Origin: Longimycelium tulufanense
GTDB lineage: Bacteria; Actinomycetota; Actinomycetes; Mycobacteriales; Pseudonocardiaceae
Length of the DNA: 64,000 bases
NCBI RefSeq assembly: GCF_014645795.1
Contig: NZ_BMMK01000003.1
Span: 82,367-146,366, forward strand
Direction: 5' to 3'
Positions 17,342 to 25,431 of this stretch are shown here, piece by piece. Position 1 is the first letter of the stretch. Each line of letters opens with the position of its first letter. Below the pieces are notes generated by a model. It was not told the origin of the DNA, ran no database searches, and saw only the letters and a program-made list of their open reading frames with translations. The translations under genes were made by a program, and so were the position numbers.

Positions 17342-18481
17342 TCACCCTTTTTGGCAGGCGGTTGCGTCTGCCAGCGCGGAGCCCAGCCGGGTGAGCCCCT
17401 CGTCCAACTGCTCGGCCGGAAGGGCGAATGAGAGCCTGATGTGCCCCGGAGCCCCGAAGGCCGCGCCGTCCACCACGGTGATCCGGTGCTTGTCGCGGAG
17501 CCATCCGGTAAGGTCGCGGCGCGCCTGCTCGGGGGCGTGGTCGGCCAGCCAGCCGGTCAGGTTGGGAAAGAGGAAGATCCCGCCCCCTGGTTCGGGACAA
17601 CTGACCCCGGGCAGCTCTGCCAATCGACGCCGGGCGAGCACCAGCTGGTCCGCGAGGACCTTGCCGATCCCGGCCTGGATGGCCTCGCCATCCCTCAGAA
17701 TGTCAGCCGCGATCGACTGGACCGCCGTCGACGTCCCGCCGAGCAGGTGCGAGGCGACGGCGGCCACGCGACGAGTGAGGCCCCCCGCGGTGATCGCCCA
17801 TCCGGCGCGCAGCCCGGCGAGCGCGTGGCTCTTGCTGAGGCCGTCCACCACGACGCAGTGGTCGGGCAGGTGCGGGAGGACGTCGAGGATCGAGGGGGCC
17901 GGATCCGCGGTACAGGCCACGCCTCGGTACACCTCGTCGCACAGCACGGTGATTCCGTGGCGCTCGGCCCACGCGGTGGCGGCGGCGAGGTCTTCCGCCG
18001 GGGTCACCGCACCGTCGGGGTTGCGTGGAGAGTTGACCACGAGTACTCGGGTGCGTGGTGTGCGGTGCGCCTCCAGGGTGTCGAGGTCGATGCGCCCATC
18101 ACCCACCTGGGCTGGCAGTGCGACGATGCTTCCGCCGGACCGCTTCACCAGTTCCGGGTAGCTCGCCCAGTACGGGGTGGGCAGCAGCACCTCGCCGCCG
18201 TCGTTGAGAAGGGTGGCCAGCACGGCGTAGATGGCGAGCCGCGCCCCGGGCGCGACCAGCACCTGTGTTGGGTCGACTTGGCCGCCGGCCGCGGCAACCC
18301 GACCGGCGACCGCTTCGCGCAGGTCCGCGGTGCCGGTGGGGGCCTGGTATGTCTGGTCAGCGCGCAGCGGTGCGCGTGCGGCGCCGCTCTGCGGATGGAC
18401 CGGGATGCGGACGTCACCCGTAGAGAGCACCACCAGGCCGCTGTCTTGGTGCACTGCTGCGGTGGGGGACATGGCGGTCAC
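17342..18481 (-). CDS. Class I/II PLP-dependent aminotransferase
   Basis: 379 residues, fold type I. The PLP Lys is K217 in DGLSKSHALAGLRAGW. The NSPRNPDG loop (about 150-157) and the CDEVY segment (181-185) hold the cofactor. The start is GTG, overlapping the stop of the 2-hydroxyacid dehydrogenase gene as GTGA, so translation is coupled. Its place in the phosphonate operon suggests it aminates an oxo intermediate or supplies an amino acid for coupling; the substrate cannot be read from sequence. Confidence 0.88.
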   Translation of the reverse strand: MTAMSPTAAVHQDSGLVVLSTGDVRIPVHPQSGAARAPLRADQTYQAPTGTADLREAVAGRVAAAGGQVDPTQVLVAPGARLAIYAVLATLLNDGGEVLLPTPYWASYPELVKRSGGSIVALPAQVGDGRIDLDTLEAHRTPRTRVLVVNSPRNPDGAVTPAEDLAAATAWAERHGITVLCDEVYRGVACTADPAPSILDVLPHLPDHCVVVDGLSKSHALAGLRAGWAITAGGLTRRVAAVASHLLGGTSTAVQSIAADILRDGEAIQAGIGKVLADQLVLARRRLAELPGVSCPEPGGGIFLFPNLTGWLADHAPEQARRDLTGWLRDKHRITVVDGAAFGAPGHIRLSFALPAEQLDEGLTRLGSALADATACQKG

Positions 18482-19512
18482 TTGCGCACCGCCTCATCGC
18501 ACAGCAGGCCGACCGTTGGCGTCCGGCCTGCCAGCCGGTCCCGAACGAGCTCGGCGACCCGGCGCCGGCTGCTCGCCTCGGCATCCTCGGACAAGAAGGC
18601 GCGATGGCTGGTCACCACGGTGGCCGGATGCTCGAGCACCGGCTGCCAGCGCGAGTCGTCATGCGGGTTCTCGGGGAAGAAGACATCGAGTCCCGCGCCC
18701 GCGATCCAGCCCTCGTTGAGCGCCTTGCCGAGGGCGACCGGGTCGATCAGCTTGCCGCGTGCCGCGTTGAGCAGGTACGCGTCCGGCCGCATCAGGCGCA
18801 GTTGGTCGGCGCCGATCATCTGTTCGGTCTCCTGATTCAGCGGACAGTGCAATGTCACCGTGTGCGACCGTTGGAGCAGTTCCGCCAAAGTGTCGACCGC
18901 CTTGGCGCGGTAACCCTCGGGGAGATCACGCCCAACGTGTGGGTCGTAGACGAGGACCTGGCCGTAGAACGCGCTGAGCTTGGCCGCGACAGCCCGACCG
19001 ATCCGTCCAAAGCCAACAATGCCGAGCGTGCGGCGGCTGATGCGGTTCGGGGTGCCGCCTGCGTAGATGGCGAAGGAGCCACTTTTCAGCGTCTGGTGCT
19101 GTGGAATCAGCCGTCGCTCCAAAGCGAGCCCCAACGACGCGGTGTGTGCGGCCACTTCGTCCACGCAGTAGTCCGGCACGTGGTAGCCGAACAAGCCGCG
19201 CTCAGTGAGCAGCGGGACGTTCAGATTGTCAATGCCGACGCCCTGCCGGACGATACCGCGCAGCTGATCGCCGGCGGCGTCGAGCAGCTCGGGCGTGACC
19301 TGGCAGCGGTAGACGACGAGAATCTCGCTGCCCGCGACCCGCTCCAGCAACTCGGGGCAGTCGATCCGGTAGCGCCCGTCGGCGTGCGGGCCGAAACGCA
19401 GGTCCACGTCCCCGCCCAACACCTCGTGCTCCACCGTGGCCCGACCTGCGTCGAACCTCCCGTCCGCGACCAGCCACGGCGGATCGGTGTAGGTGACAGT
19501 ATGTGCGTTCAT
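18478..19512 (-). CDS. D-isomer-specific 2-hydroxyacid dehydrogenase, PhpE-like
   Basis: 344 residues. The Rossmann motif GFGRIG is at 167-172 and the catalytic triad is Arg252 (NAARG), Glu281 and His303 (TSHRAF), so the enzyme should be active. In the phosphinothricin pathway a member of this family (PhpE) oxidises hydroxymethylphosphonate to phosphonoformate. Its presence with PepM, Ppd, an alcohol dehydrogenase and a HepD-type enzyme makes the same role the leading inference here. The gene lies 136 bp after the alcohol dehydrogenase and overlaps the aminotransferase start. Confidence 0.82.
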   Translation of the reverse strand: MNAHTVTYTDPPWLVADGRFDAGRATVEHEVLGGDVDLRFGPHADGRYRIDCPELLERVAGSEILVVYRCQVTPELLDAAGDQLRGIVRQGVGIDNLNVPLLTERGLFGYHVPDYCVDEVAAHTASLGLALERRLIPQHQTLKSGSFAIYAGGTPNRISRRTLGIVGFGRIGRAVAAKLSAFYGQVLVYDPHVGRDLPEGYRAKAVDTLAELLQRSHTVTLHCPLNQETEQMIGADQLRLMRPDAYLLNAARGKLIDPVALGKALNEGWIAGAGLDVFFPENPHDDSRWQPVLEHPATVVTSHRAFLSEDAEASSRRRVAELVRDRLAGRTPTVGLLCDEAVRK

Positions 19513-19648
19513 CGTCGAGCCTCTATCTCTGTGTTTCTTCTGCCTGTTCTTCTTGGCCGACTCGCGGCGGCAGTCGGCCCGGCCGGTGTCCGGCCTTGGT
19601 TACCTGGCGTCGTACGAACGGGCGAGGACCGCCCGCGGACCCCTTGCT

Positions 19649-20869
19649 TCAGGAGCTGAGCGCTGCCAGCGCGTCCTCGACCGTGACGACCCGCGGGTTG
19701 TTGCCGGCCCGGCCGGAGTCCAGGGCCGCGTCCAGGATTGGTGCCCACTCGCGCGGGGCCAGCCGTAGGTCGGCCAGTGACTGCGGATAGCCGCCGAGTC
19801 CCAGCAGTCGTTCCAGCAGCGGCTCGATCGGGCCGCCGGTCTCCCGAACCGAGCGCTCCTGAACGTCGGAGACCAGGCCGCTCAGTCGTTCGGGGCCGTC
19901 GGGATGCCGGCAGTCGTCAGCCTCGGCCGCCTCGTTGTAGCCGAGAAGCCAGCGCAGATGTAGGGCCACGGCCACCCCGTGGGTGATGCCGAGACGCGCG
20001 GTCAGGCTGTAGGAGAGCGCGTGCGCGGCGGTGGTCCTGGTCTGGTTGATGGCCGCGCCCGAGAGCGCCGCACCGACGGCGAGCCGCCCGCGGATCTGCG
20101 GGTCGGCGAAGGAACCATGCTCCGCCACCGCGCCCAGCGCTGGGAACAGGTCCTGAAGAGCGCCCTGGGCAAGCTGCCGGGAGCCAGCCGTGGCAGCAGC
20201 GGCCCAGTACGACTCGATGGCCTGGCTCAGCGCGTCGAGACCGCTCGCCACAGCGCTCGGGCTGGGCAGCGACGCCGTCAGATCGGGGTCGACCAAGGCG
20301 ACGTCGGACCGCAGCGCCGGATGGTCAAGGGAATATTTCTGCTCGCCTATGTACACCGTCGCGAAACTGGTCAGTTCGCTGCCAGATCCCGAGGTGGTCG
20401 GTACGAGCACGAGCGCACAGTCCTCGCGCATGCCGAGCAGCGCCGGATCGCGCAGGCAGTCGTACGTAACGGCCGGCTGCCGGTACAACGCCGCCGCCGA
20501 CTTGGCCACGTCCAGGGAGCTACCCCCGCCGATGCCGACGACGGCATCGGGGCGGAACTCCCGAGCCGCCGCCACCGCCGCCTCGACCGTGGCGAGGTCT
20601 GGGTTGGGGCGAACCCCGCCGAACCGCCTTACGGCTAGGCGGCCCTCCAGCGCGACCACCGCGGCTTCGGCCCCGCAGCGACGGAACGCACCGCCACCGT
20701 GGACCACCAGGACGCGGCGCGCACCGAGCGCGTCGAGCACCTCGGGCAGCCGGCCAAGAGCACCGGGGCTGGCGAAGGCAGCCGGGTGCCCGGGCAGCCT
20801 GCGCAGGTCGGCCGAGGCCAATCCGGGCAGCACATCGGGTGTCTGCACCGGGTCGCATGCCGCGGCCAT
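19649..20869 (-). CDS. Iron-type alcohol dehydrogenase (phosphonoacetaldehyde reductase, PhpC-like)
   Basis: 406 residues of the group III (iron-dependent) alcohol dehydrogenase family. The NAD(P) motif GGGSSLDVAK is at 114-123, the PTTSGSGSE segment is present, and His residues that bind metal lie in AAHALSYSL and LGITHGVA. In phosphonate pathways this family reduces phosphonoacetaldehyde to 2-hydroxyethylphosphonate, which draws the PEP mutase equilibrium forward. The frame is open to 20992, but the ATG at 20869 has an AGGGGG site and overlaps the stop of the small ORF upstream (TGATG). Confidence 0.88.
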   Translation of the reverse strand: MAAACDPVQTPDVLPGLASADLRRLPGHPAAFASPGALGRLPEVLDALGARRVLVVHGGGAFRRCGAEAAVVALEGRLAVRRFGGVRPNPDLATVEAAVAAAREFRPDAVVGIGGGSSLDVAKSAAALYRQPAVTYDCLRDPALLGMREDCALVLVPTTSGSGSELTSFATVYIGEQKYSLDHPALRSDVALVDPDLTASLPSPSAVASGLDALSQAIESYWAAAATAGSRQLAQGALQDLFPALGAVAEHGSFADPQIRGRLAVGAALSGAAINQTRTTAAHALSYSLTARLGITHGVAVALHLRWLLGYNEAAEADDCRHPDGPERLSGLVSDVQERSVRETGGPIEPLLERLLGLGGYPQSLADLRLAPREWAPILDAALDSGRAGNNPRVVTVEDALAALSS

Positions 20870-20958
20870 CACGCACCCCCTGCGCAGCTGGCGGGATTGC
20901 CGAGCGCGACCGGCTCGACGCCGTACCACTCGTCGTCGGTCGCCACCGCGGATGTCAT
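20869..20958 (-). CDS. 29-residue small ORF embedded in the phosphonate operon
   Basis: A frame of 29 codons that starts with an ATG overlapping the stop of the decarboxylase gene (ATGA) and ends with a TGA overlapping the start of the alcohol dehydrogenase (TGATG). It begins MTSAVATDDEWYGVEPVALG and ends NPASCAGGA. It is acidic, has one Cys, and shows no membrane or signal segment. Coupling at both ends exceeds what a random gap would usually show. It may be a genuine small protein or peptide, or only a coupling ORF that carries ribosomes across the gap. No family is recognised. Confidence 0.5.
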   Translation of the reverse strand: MTSAVATDDEWYGVEPVALGNPASCAGGA

Positions 20959-22091
20959 ATGATCCCCTCCGCGCGCCACGGCGCCGAGGCACCCAAGACA
21001 GCCGTGAACCGCCGGTGGATGTCGCCTGCGCTCACTGCGGAGGTGGCACGGGGCGGGGCCGCGTCCACACTCGGCGCAGTCCGGACCGCCAACAGATGCG
21101 GCCCGGGTTCTTGGGCGATGCGGACGACGGCCGCCTTGAGTTCGGACTCCGTGCGACATAGCTCGTGGGTGCGGTACCCCGTGGCGCGGCCGAGGGATGC
21201 GAAGTCCACCCGCGTGGACCGGGTCGGCTGGGCGCCGGTCGACTCGTAGACGCCGTTGTCGAGGATGACGTGGACGAGGTTCGCGGGCGCCGAGGCACCG
21301 ATGGTGGACATCGAACCCAGGTGCATCAGGGCACCACCGTCACCATCGAACACCACGACGTGCTTCTGTTCGGGCCGGGCGAGGGCGATGCCGAGGCCGA
21401 AGGCCATGGCGTGCCCCATCGAGCCCTGCATGTAGAAGTTGCGGTCCGCATCCCCCAGCGCGAAGAGTTCCCGCGCGGTGTACCCGGTGGTGGCCACCGT
21501 CCGCGCGTCCGGCAGCCCCTCGAGCACCAACCGCATGACGTCCCTGCGCTGCAAGCGCTCCTCGGCGGCCAAGTCGGGCGGCAAACAGGGTTTGGCCGAG
21601 CCAATCGCGCCCTTCTGCACCAGGACGAACGCCGGCCGGCCCTGGGCGAGCTCGGCCATGGCGGGCGTCAGCACCTCGTCCAAGACCGTGCTGGTCTCCC
21701 GCAGCGTCCAGTGCCGCACGCCCATTGCGTCCAGCATTGGGTGCGTGGACGTTCCCATGACAGCGTGCTGCGGCTCGTCCTGCCCGGGATCGGGCCACCC
21801 GCGCAGCGTCATGAAGACCAACACCGGGATGTCGTACGGAATCAGGAGCGAGGTGAGCGGGTTGATGAGGTTGCCGAATCCGGAGTTCTGCGCCAAAACC
21901 GCGCCGCGCCGTCCGGAGGCCGCGGCACCGGCCGCGATCGCCAGGGCCGCGCCTTCGTTGGCTGCCGGTACGTATCGGTTCTGCTCGGTGAGCTGGGCGA
22001 TGGGGCCGGTGAAGTACGAACAGGGCACGCCTGTCACGAAATCCACGCCGTGCGCGGCCAGGCTCGCGGTGAAGTCCTCTGGTGTGATCAT
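20955..22091 (-). CDS. ppd: Phosphonopyruvate decarboxylase
   Basis: 378 residues, thiamine-diphosphate dependent. N45-E46-G47 carries the cofactor-activating Glu, and the GDGGALMHLGSMSTIG to ILDNGVYESTG region is the TPP/Mg motif (GDG-x24-28-N). QNSGFGNLINPLTSL and FMTLRGWPDPGQDEPQH are typical of this decarboxylase. It converts phosphonopyruvate to phosphonoacetaldehyde. The ATG at 22091 overlaps the stop of the PEP mutase gene (ATGA); the GTG at 22109 is unlikely. Confidence 0.95.
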   Translation of the reverse strand: MITPEDFTASLAAHGVDFVTGVPCSYFTGPIAQLTEQNRYVPAANEGAALAIAAGAAASGRRGAVLAQNSGFGNLINPLTSLLIPYDIPVLVFMTLRGWPDPGQDEPQHAVMGTSTHPMLDAMGVRHWTLRETSTVLDEVLTPAMAELAQGRPAFVLVQKGAIGSAKPCLPPDLAAEERLQRRDVMRLVLEGLPDARTVATTGYTARELFALGDADRNFYMQGSMGHAMAFGLGIALARPEQKHVVVFDGDGGALMHLGSMSTIGASAPANLVHVILDNGVYESTGAQPTRSTRVDFASLGRATGYRTHELCRTESELKAAVVRIAQEPGPHLLAVRTAPSVDAAPPRATSAVSAGDIHRRFTAVLGASAPWRAEGII

Positions 22092-22954
22092 GAGTCGAGC
22101 GCGGTCCACTCCTGAAGCTTCTGCAGCCGGAAGACTTCAGCCATCGGTGCGATCTCGTCCTCCACCGGGGTGGAGGTGCCCTTCTCCCGGATCAGCTTCA
22201 GGGTGCTGCTCACCGCCTGCACCGTCGCGCGCAACGCCTGGTTGGCATAGATGATGACGGAAACACCCGCGCGGTGGGCGTCCTCTGCGTGCCAGTCCGG
22301 ATAGGTGGTCGGCACGATGACCACGGGAACCCGGCCGTCCCAGGCGGCCAGGAACTCCTGCACCTCCGAGGGGGCCTTGGCCTTGGAGTGCACCAGAACG
22401 GCGTCAGCGCCCGCATCCGCGTACATCTTGCAGCGTCGCAGCGCCTCGTCGGTGCCCATTCCGGCGATCAGAGCTTCGGTGCGGGCGATCAAATAGAACT
22501 CGGGACTCTCCTGGACAGACTTGGCGACCTGGAGCTTGCTGCAGAAGGCATCCGCGTCCAGGAGCAACTGCCCCCGGTCCACGAAGCTGTTCATCTTCGG
22601 AAAGTGCTTGTCCTCGATGCAGACAGCGGTGATGCCCATCCGCTCGTATTCACGCACCATGTGCGCGACATTCATGTTCCCGCCAAAACCGGTGTCCACA
22701 TCTGCAACCACTGGAATGCTGCAAGATGCCTGGATCTGGGCCGCTGCGGCGAGGTAGTCAGTCATCGTCAGCAAGCTCGCGTCCGGCAGGCAGCGCGCCG
22801 CCGAAATCTCCAGGCTCGACGCCCATACGGCGTCGAATCCGGTCTCCTGCACGAGCGCGGCCCCCAGTGGGCTGTGCGCACCCGCGAGGCGGACCAGTCC
22901 TCCTCGGTTCATCACCTGGCGGAACGACGGGGAACAGGTAGAGCTACTGAGCAT
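22088..22954 (-). CDS. pepM: Phosphoenolpyruvate phosphonomutase
   Basis: 288 residues of the isocitrate lyase/PEP mutase superfamily. The diagnostic EDKHFPKMNSF (114-124) matches the EDKxFPKxNSF signature that separates true PEP mutases from lyases. DVDTGFGG (85-92) binds Mg and phosphonopyruvate. It forms the C-P bond by rearranging PEP to phosphonopyruvate, the entry step of nearly all phosphonate pathways. The ATG has a GGAG site 9 nt upstream. The gene lies 51 bp after the dioxygenase gene and overlaps ppd. Confidence 0.96.
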   Translation of the reverse strand: MLSSSTCSPSFRQVMNRGGLVRLAGAHSPLGAALVQETGFDAVWASSLEISAARCLPDASLLTMTDYLAAAAQIQASCSIPVVADVDTGFGGNMNVAHMVREYERMGITAVCIEDKHFPKMNSFVDRGQLLLDADAFCSKLQVAKSVQESPEFYLIARTEALIAGMGTDEALRRCKMYADAGADAVLVHSKAKAPSEVQEFLAAWDGRVPVVIVPTTYPDWHAEDAHRAGVSVIIYANQALRATVQAVSSTLKLIREKGTSTPVEDEIAPMAEVFRLQKLQEWTALDS

Positions 22955-23005
22955 GGGGTCAATCTCCGGTTATGACTGCGTACTTTGGGCGGACGCGTTC
23001 GCGCG

Positions 23006-24379
23006 TCAGTACCACTGGCGGTCTTCATTGAGCAGCCGCTCGAGACTTCCGGGGTGCATCGAACCGAGCGCCACCCGCGCCTCGACGCCGATGCGGCCGG
23101 CGATGCGCAGGGCCAGCAAGCGAGCGGCGGACGCCTGTGCGGCCGGTGCGCTGTCGACTGTGAAGGACGTGGGGATGAACGGCATGACATAGGCCGAGTC
23201 GCCCGGGGCAAGCCGTGCCTCGTAACGCTTGCCCAGGTACTCCCACCGCATCGTCATCGGCGTCTCGCCGACGTTGTAGAGGTACTGGTGCTGATGCGTC
23301 GAGATCGCTGCGGCGTCGCTGTCCCGCAGCGGCTGGATTTCCAGGGCACGTGTGTACGGATGCAGCTTGTTTCCAGCCAACTGCCGCACCGAGTAATCAG
23401 CCTGCTGCGCCGATGGATATAGCCACCGACGGCTGTCAACGGCCCTGACCAGACTGATTCCTCCTGGCGAGTCCGGCGAGACCGGAAGCAGATCGCGAAC
23501 CGAAACCCGCAGAGCCGCCGCAAGGGACTCGATTTCGGAATATGACGGAATCGCCGCACCTTCGACGAGCTCGGTGATGCGATCCTGTGTGACTTTGGAT
23601 CGTTGTGCCACTTCCGCCACGGAAAGCATGGCCGCATCGATGTGCGAACGCAGCAGTCGGATCTGCGTTGTCCACGGGTTCTCGTCCCAGGCGAACTTCC
23701 TGGCGGTGCTGGGTCCTAAAGCAGCGAGCTCATGCTGGGCGTCACCCATGAGCTCACCGCCATAGGTCAGGGCGAGAATATAGGCTGGCTCGCTGTCGTT
23801 ACGAGCAGTGAAGGTATGCGGCGAGAACGGCAGACCCCAAATCGAGTCACCGGTTTCCATACGTAGCACATGGGACTCACCGTTCCATCGGTAGTAGTAG
23901 TTGACGGGGCCGACGAAATAGGTGAACTGGTAGAGAAGGTGCCCCTTGTTCCAGTGCACGTTGGGGTTGTTCGGATCATCGTCGTCGACCACCGACAACA
24001 TCCTGATCCACTCGGGTCGGAAGGACGCGAGCCGAGACATGGCGGTGTCGCGGTACTCGTAATAGTCGATGTCTTCACGCTGGAACACCCGAGACGAGGA
24101 CTTCGACGCCGCCACGTCGAGGACTATGACCCCCTCGGGGCAGTCGTTACGCACCGGCAACAGATCGCGTTCGTTCAGCGGCCAAACGGCGGCCGCCTTG
24201 CTGTGCACGGAACCCGGGATCTCGTGCCGTCCGGAAAAATACTCCTGGATCTGCTCCTCGGTGACGCCGAGCTCCTCGGCGCTCGCAGCCGTGTTGCGCT
24301 TCAGGTCGTTGGCAGCGCTGCGCAACAGCGCACCGGCGCGACGTCGGAAACCTTCGTCGTCGACTGAATGTACATTCAC
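23006..24379 (-). CDS. 2-hydroxyethylphosphonate-cleaving iron dioxygenase (HepD/MPnS family)
   Basis: 457 residues with duplicated HTH-plus-cupin modules, as in HepD and methylphosphonate synthase (MPnS). In the first cupin NKGHLLYQ and SPHTF give candidate Fe ligands His147, Gln151 and His188. This copies the His148-Gln152-His190 set of the archaeal MPnS; the Glu ligand of Streptomyces HepD (six residues before the last His) is a Gly here. HepD makes hydroxymethylphosphonate plus formate; MPnS makes methylphosphonate. The PhpE-like gene nearby favours the HepD reaction, the ligands favour MPnS. The start is GTG with a GGAGGA site. First gene of the operon. Confidence 0.85.
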   Translation of the reverse strand: MNVHSVDDEGFRRRAGALLRSAANDLKRNTAASAEELGVTEEQIQEYFSGRHEIPGSVHSKAAAVWPLNERDLLPVRNDCPEGVIVLDVAASKSSSRVFQREDIDYYEYRDTAMSRLASFRPEWIRMLSVVDDDDPNNPNVHWNKGHLLYQFTYFVGPVNYYYRWNGESHVLRMETGDSIWGLPFSPHTFTARNDSEPAYILALTYGGELMGDAQHELAALGPSTARKFAWDENPWTTQIRLLRSHIDAAMLSVAEVAQRSKVTQDRITELVEGAAIPSYSEIESLAAALRVSVRDLLPVSPDSPGGISLVRAVDSRRWLYPSAQQADYSVRQLAGNKLHPYTRALEIQPLRDSDAAAISTHQHQYLYNVGETPMTMRWEYLGKRYEARLAPGDSAYVMPFIPTSFTVDSAPAAQASAARLLALRIAGRIGVEARVALGSMHPGSLERLLNEDRQWY

Positions 24380-25431
24380 CTGAGTCCTCCCCTGCTCGCA
24401 CTTGCGCTTTCAACGACTAATTCAAGTAGGGCACGGCGACCAACCTTCGATTCCTGGTGCGGATGCAGGATCACCTTGACATGACAAACATCGACAGCAG
24501 CAATGAGGCGGTGCTGGAACAGGCACGCTATGCCCCGGGCCGGACGTTTGTCCCGCGATCGATCTCCAACATAAGACAGGCCGAAAGCGATGGTGTCAAT
24601 GATCTTGAAGAGTGACACATACCACAGCCCGAGAATGGGGGTTAGACTGGACTTGGCAATACGCGCTCGCGTACAGATGAGAGTCGCCGAGCCGGGGGAA
24701 GGTTGTCCGATTAATGGTTTTCGGGTCGTGTGGCACGTTCTACTGGGAGGGACGTCCGTTATTCGGTGAGAGGCAAGTGTGCGTGAGCCGTCCGTTATTC
24801 GGTGGGAGACAAGTTTGTGGAGGTGGGCGACGCCGGGCATGGTCTGGTGCGCGCCATCTCTCTTTGGGTGGCGGTCGTGGAAAGTCTGGGGACAAAGGCT
24901 CGGTCGATGTGGGTGGCTAGCCAACGGTGGGAGGCGTTGTGTTCTTCCAGGTGGGCAGCTCGCGGGCAATGCAACCGTGCGGCATGCCTAAACCGATGCC
25001 GATGGAGCCGCCCTCAGCGAATGTGGTGGCCGCCCCGGCGATGGCTTGGTGCCGGACTCCGGTCTGGCCCAGCGGTCGTTGCAGTTACCCGGCCGGGGCC
25101 GGTCCACCGCGCCATCAGCCCGGTGCCGGCATCTCGGTGACGACTTGGTGGTGAGGGGAGAGCCGGTAGCTCTTCGAGAGGGCCACCGCCGTCAGGGCAC
25201 GGATAGAGACCGGGTGCTGTCCACGATGAAGATCGCCTTCCTCGCGGGTCCGGCGCACCATCATCTCGTGCCCAAGCGGGACTCACGAAACAACCTCCGG
25301 TTCCTCGGTATGCTCACGCAAAGGCGGACCGAACGTCCCGGCTGATAAGAGTAGATCGAAAATCGGCCAGCAAAATGTGGCAGCCGAAGCTGGCCGAGCA
25401 ATGACATCGTCCTTTCGTTGGGAGCCCTACG
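24380..25431. other. Intergenic region between phosphonate operon and ATP-grasp gene
   Basis: About 1 kb between divergent genes without a gene I can support. A frame on the minus strand (24376-24969) has a protein-like end (KVILHPHQESKVGRRALLE) but no ribosome site and no recognisable domain. A plus-strand frame ending at 25345 contains MKIAFLAGPAHHHL but stops after 39 codons. Both may be remnants. The promoters of the phosphonate operon and the ATP-grasp gene must lie here. Confidence 0.45.
24753..24804. repeat. Direct repeat of CGTCCGTTATTCGGTG
   Basis: The 16-bp unit occurs at 24753-24768 and 24789-24804, 36 bp apart. Similarity continues into GAG(A/G)G(G/A)CAAGT downstream of each. A spacing of about 3.5 helical turns would suit a regulator binding site or may be a short duplication. 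It lies about 380 bp upstream of the phosphonate operon. Confidence 0.5.

Noticed and set aside
23006..24379. Reading the HTH-cupin protein as a simple XRE regulator
   Set aside because: The duplicated cupin architecture, the His/Gln/His metal set and the position in a pepM operon fit HepD/MPnS better. The HTH-like modules are part of that enzyme family.
24376..24969. Minus-strand frame upstream of the phosphonate operon
   Set aside because: Part of it looks protein-like, but it overlaps the ribosome site of the dioxygenase gene, spans the direct repeat and shows no domain.
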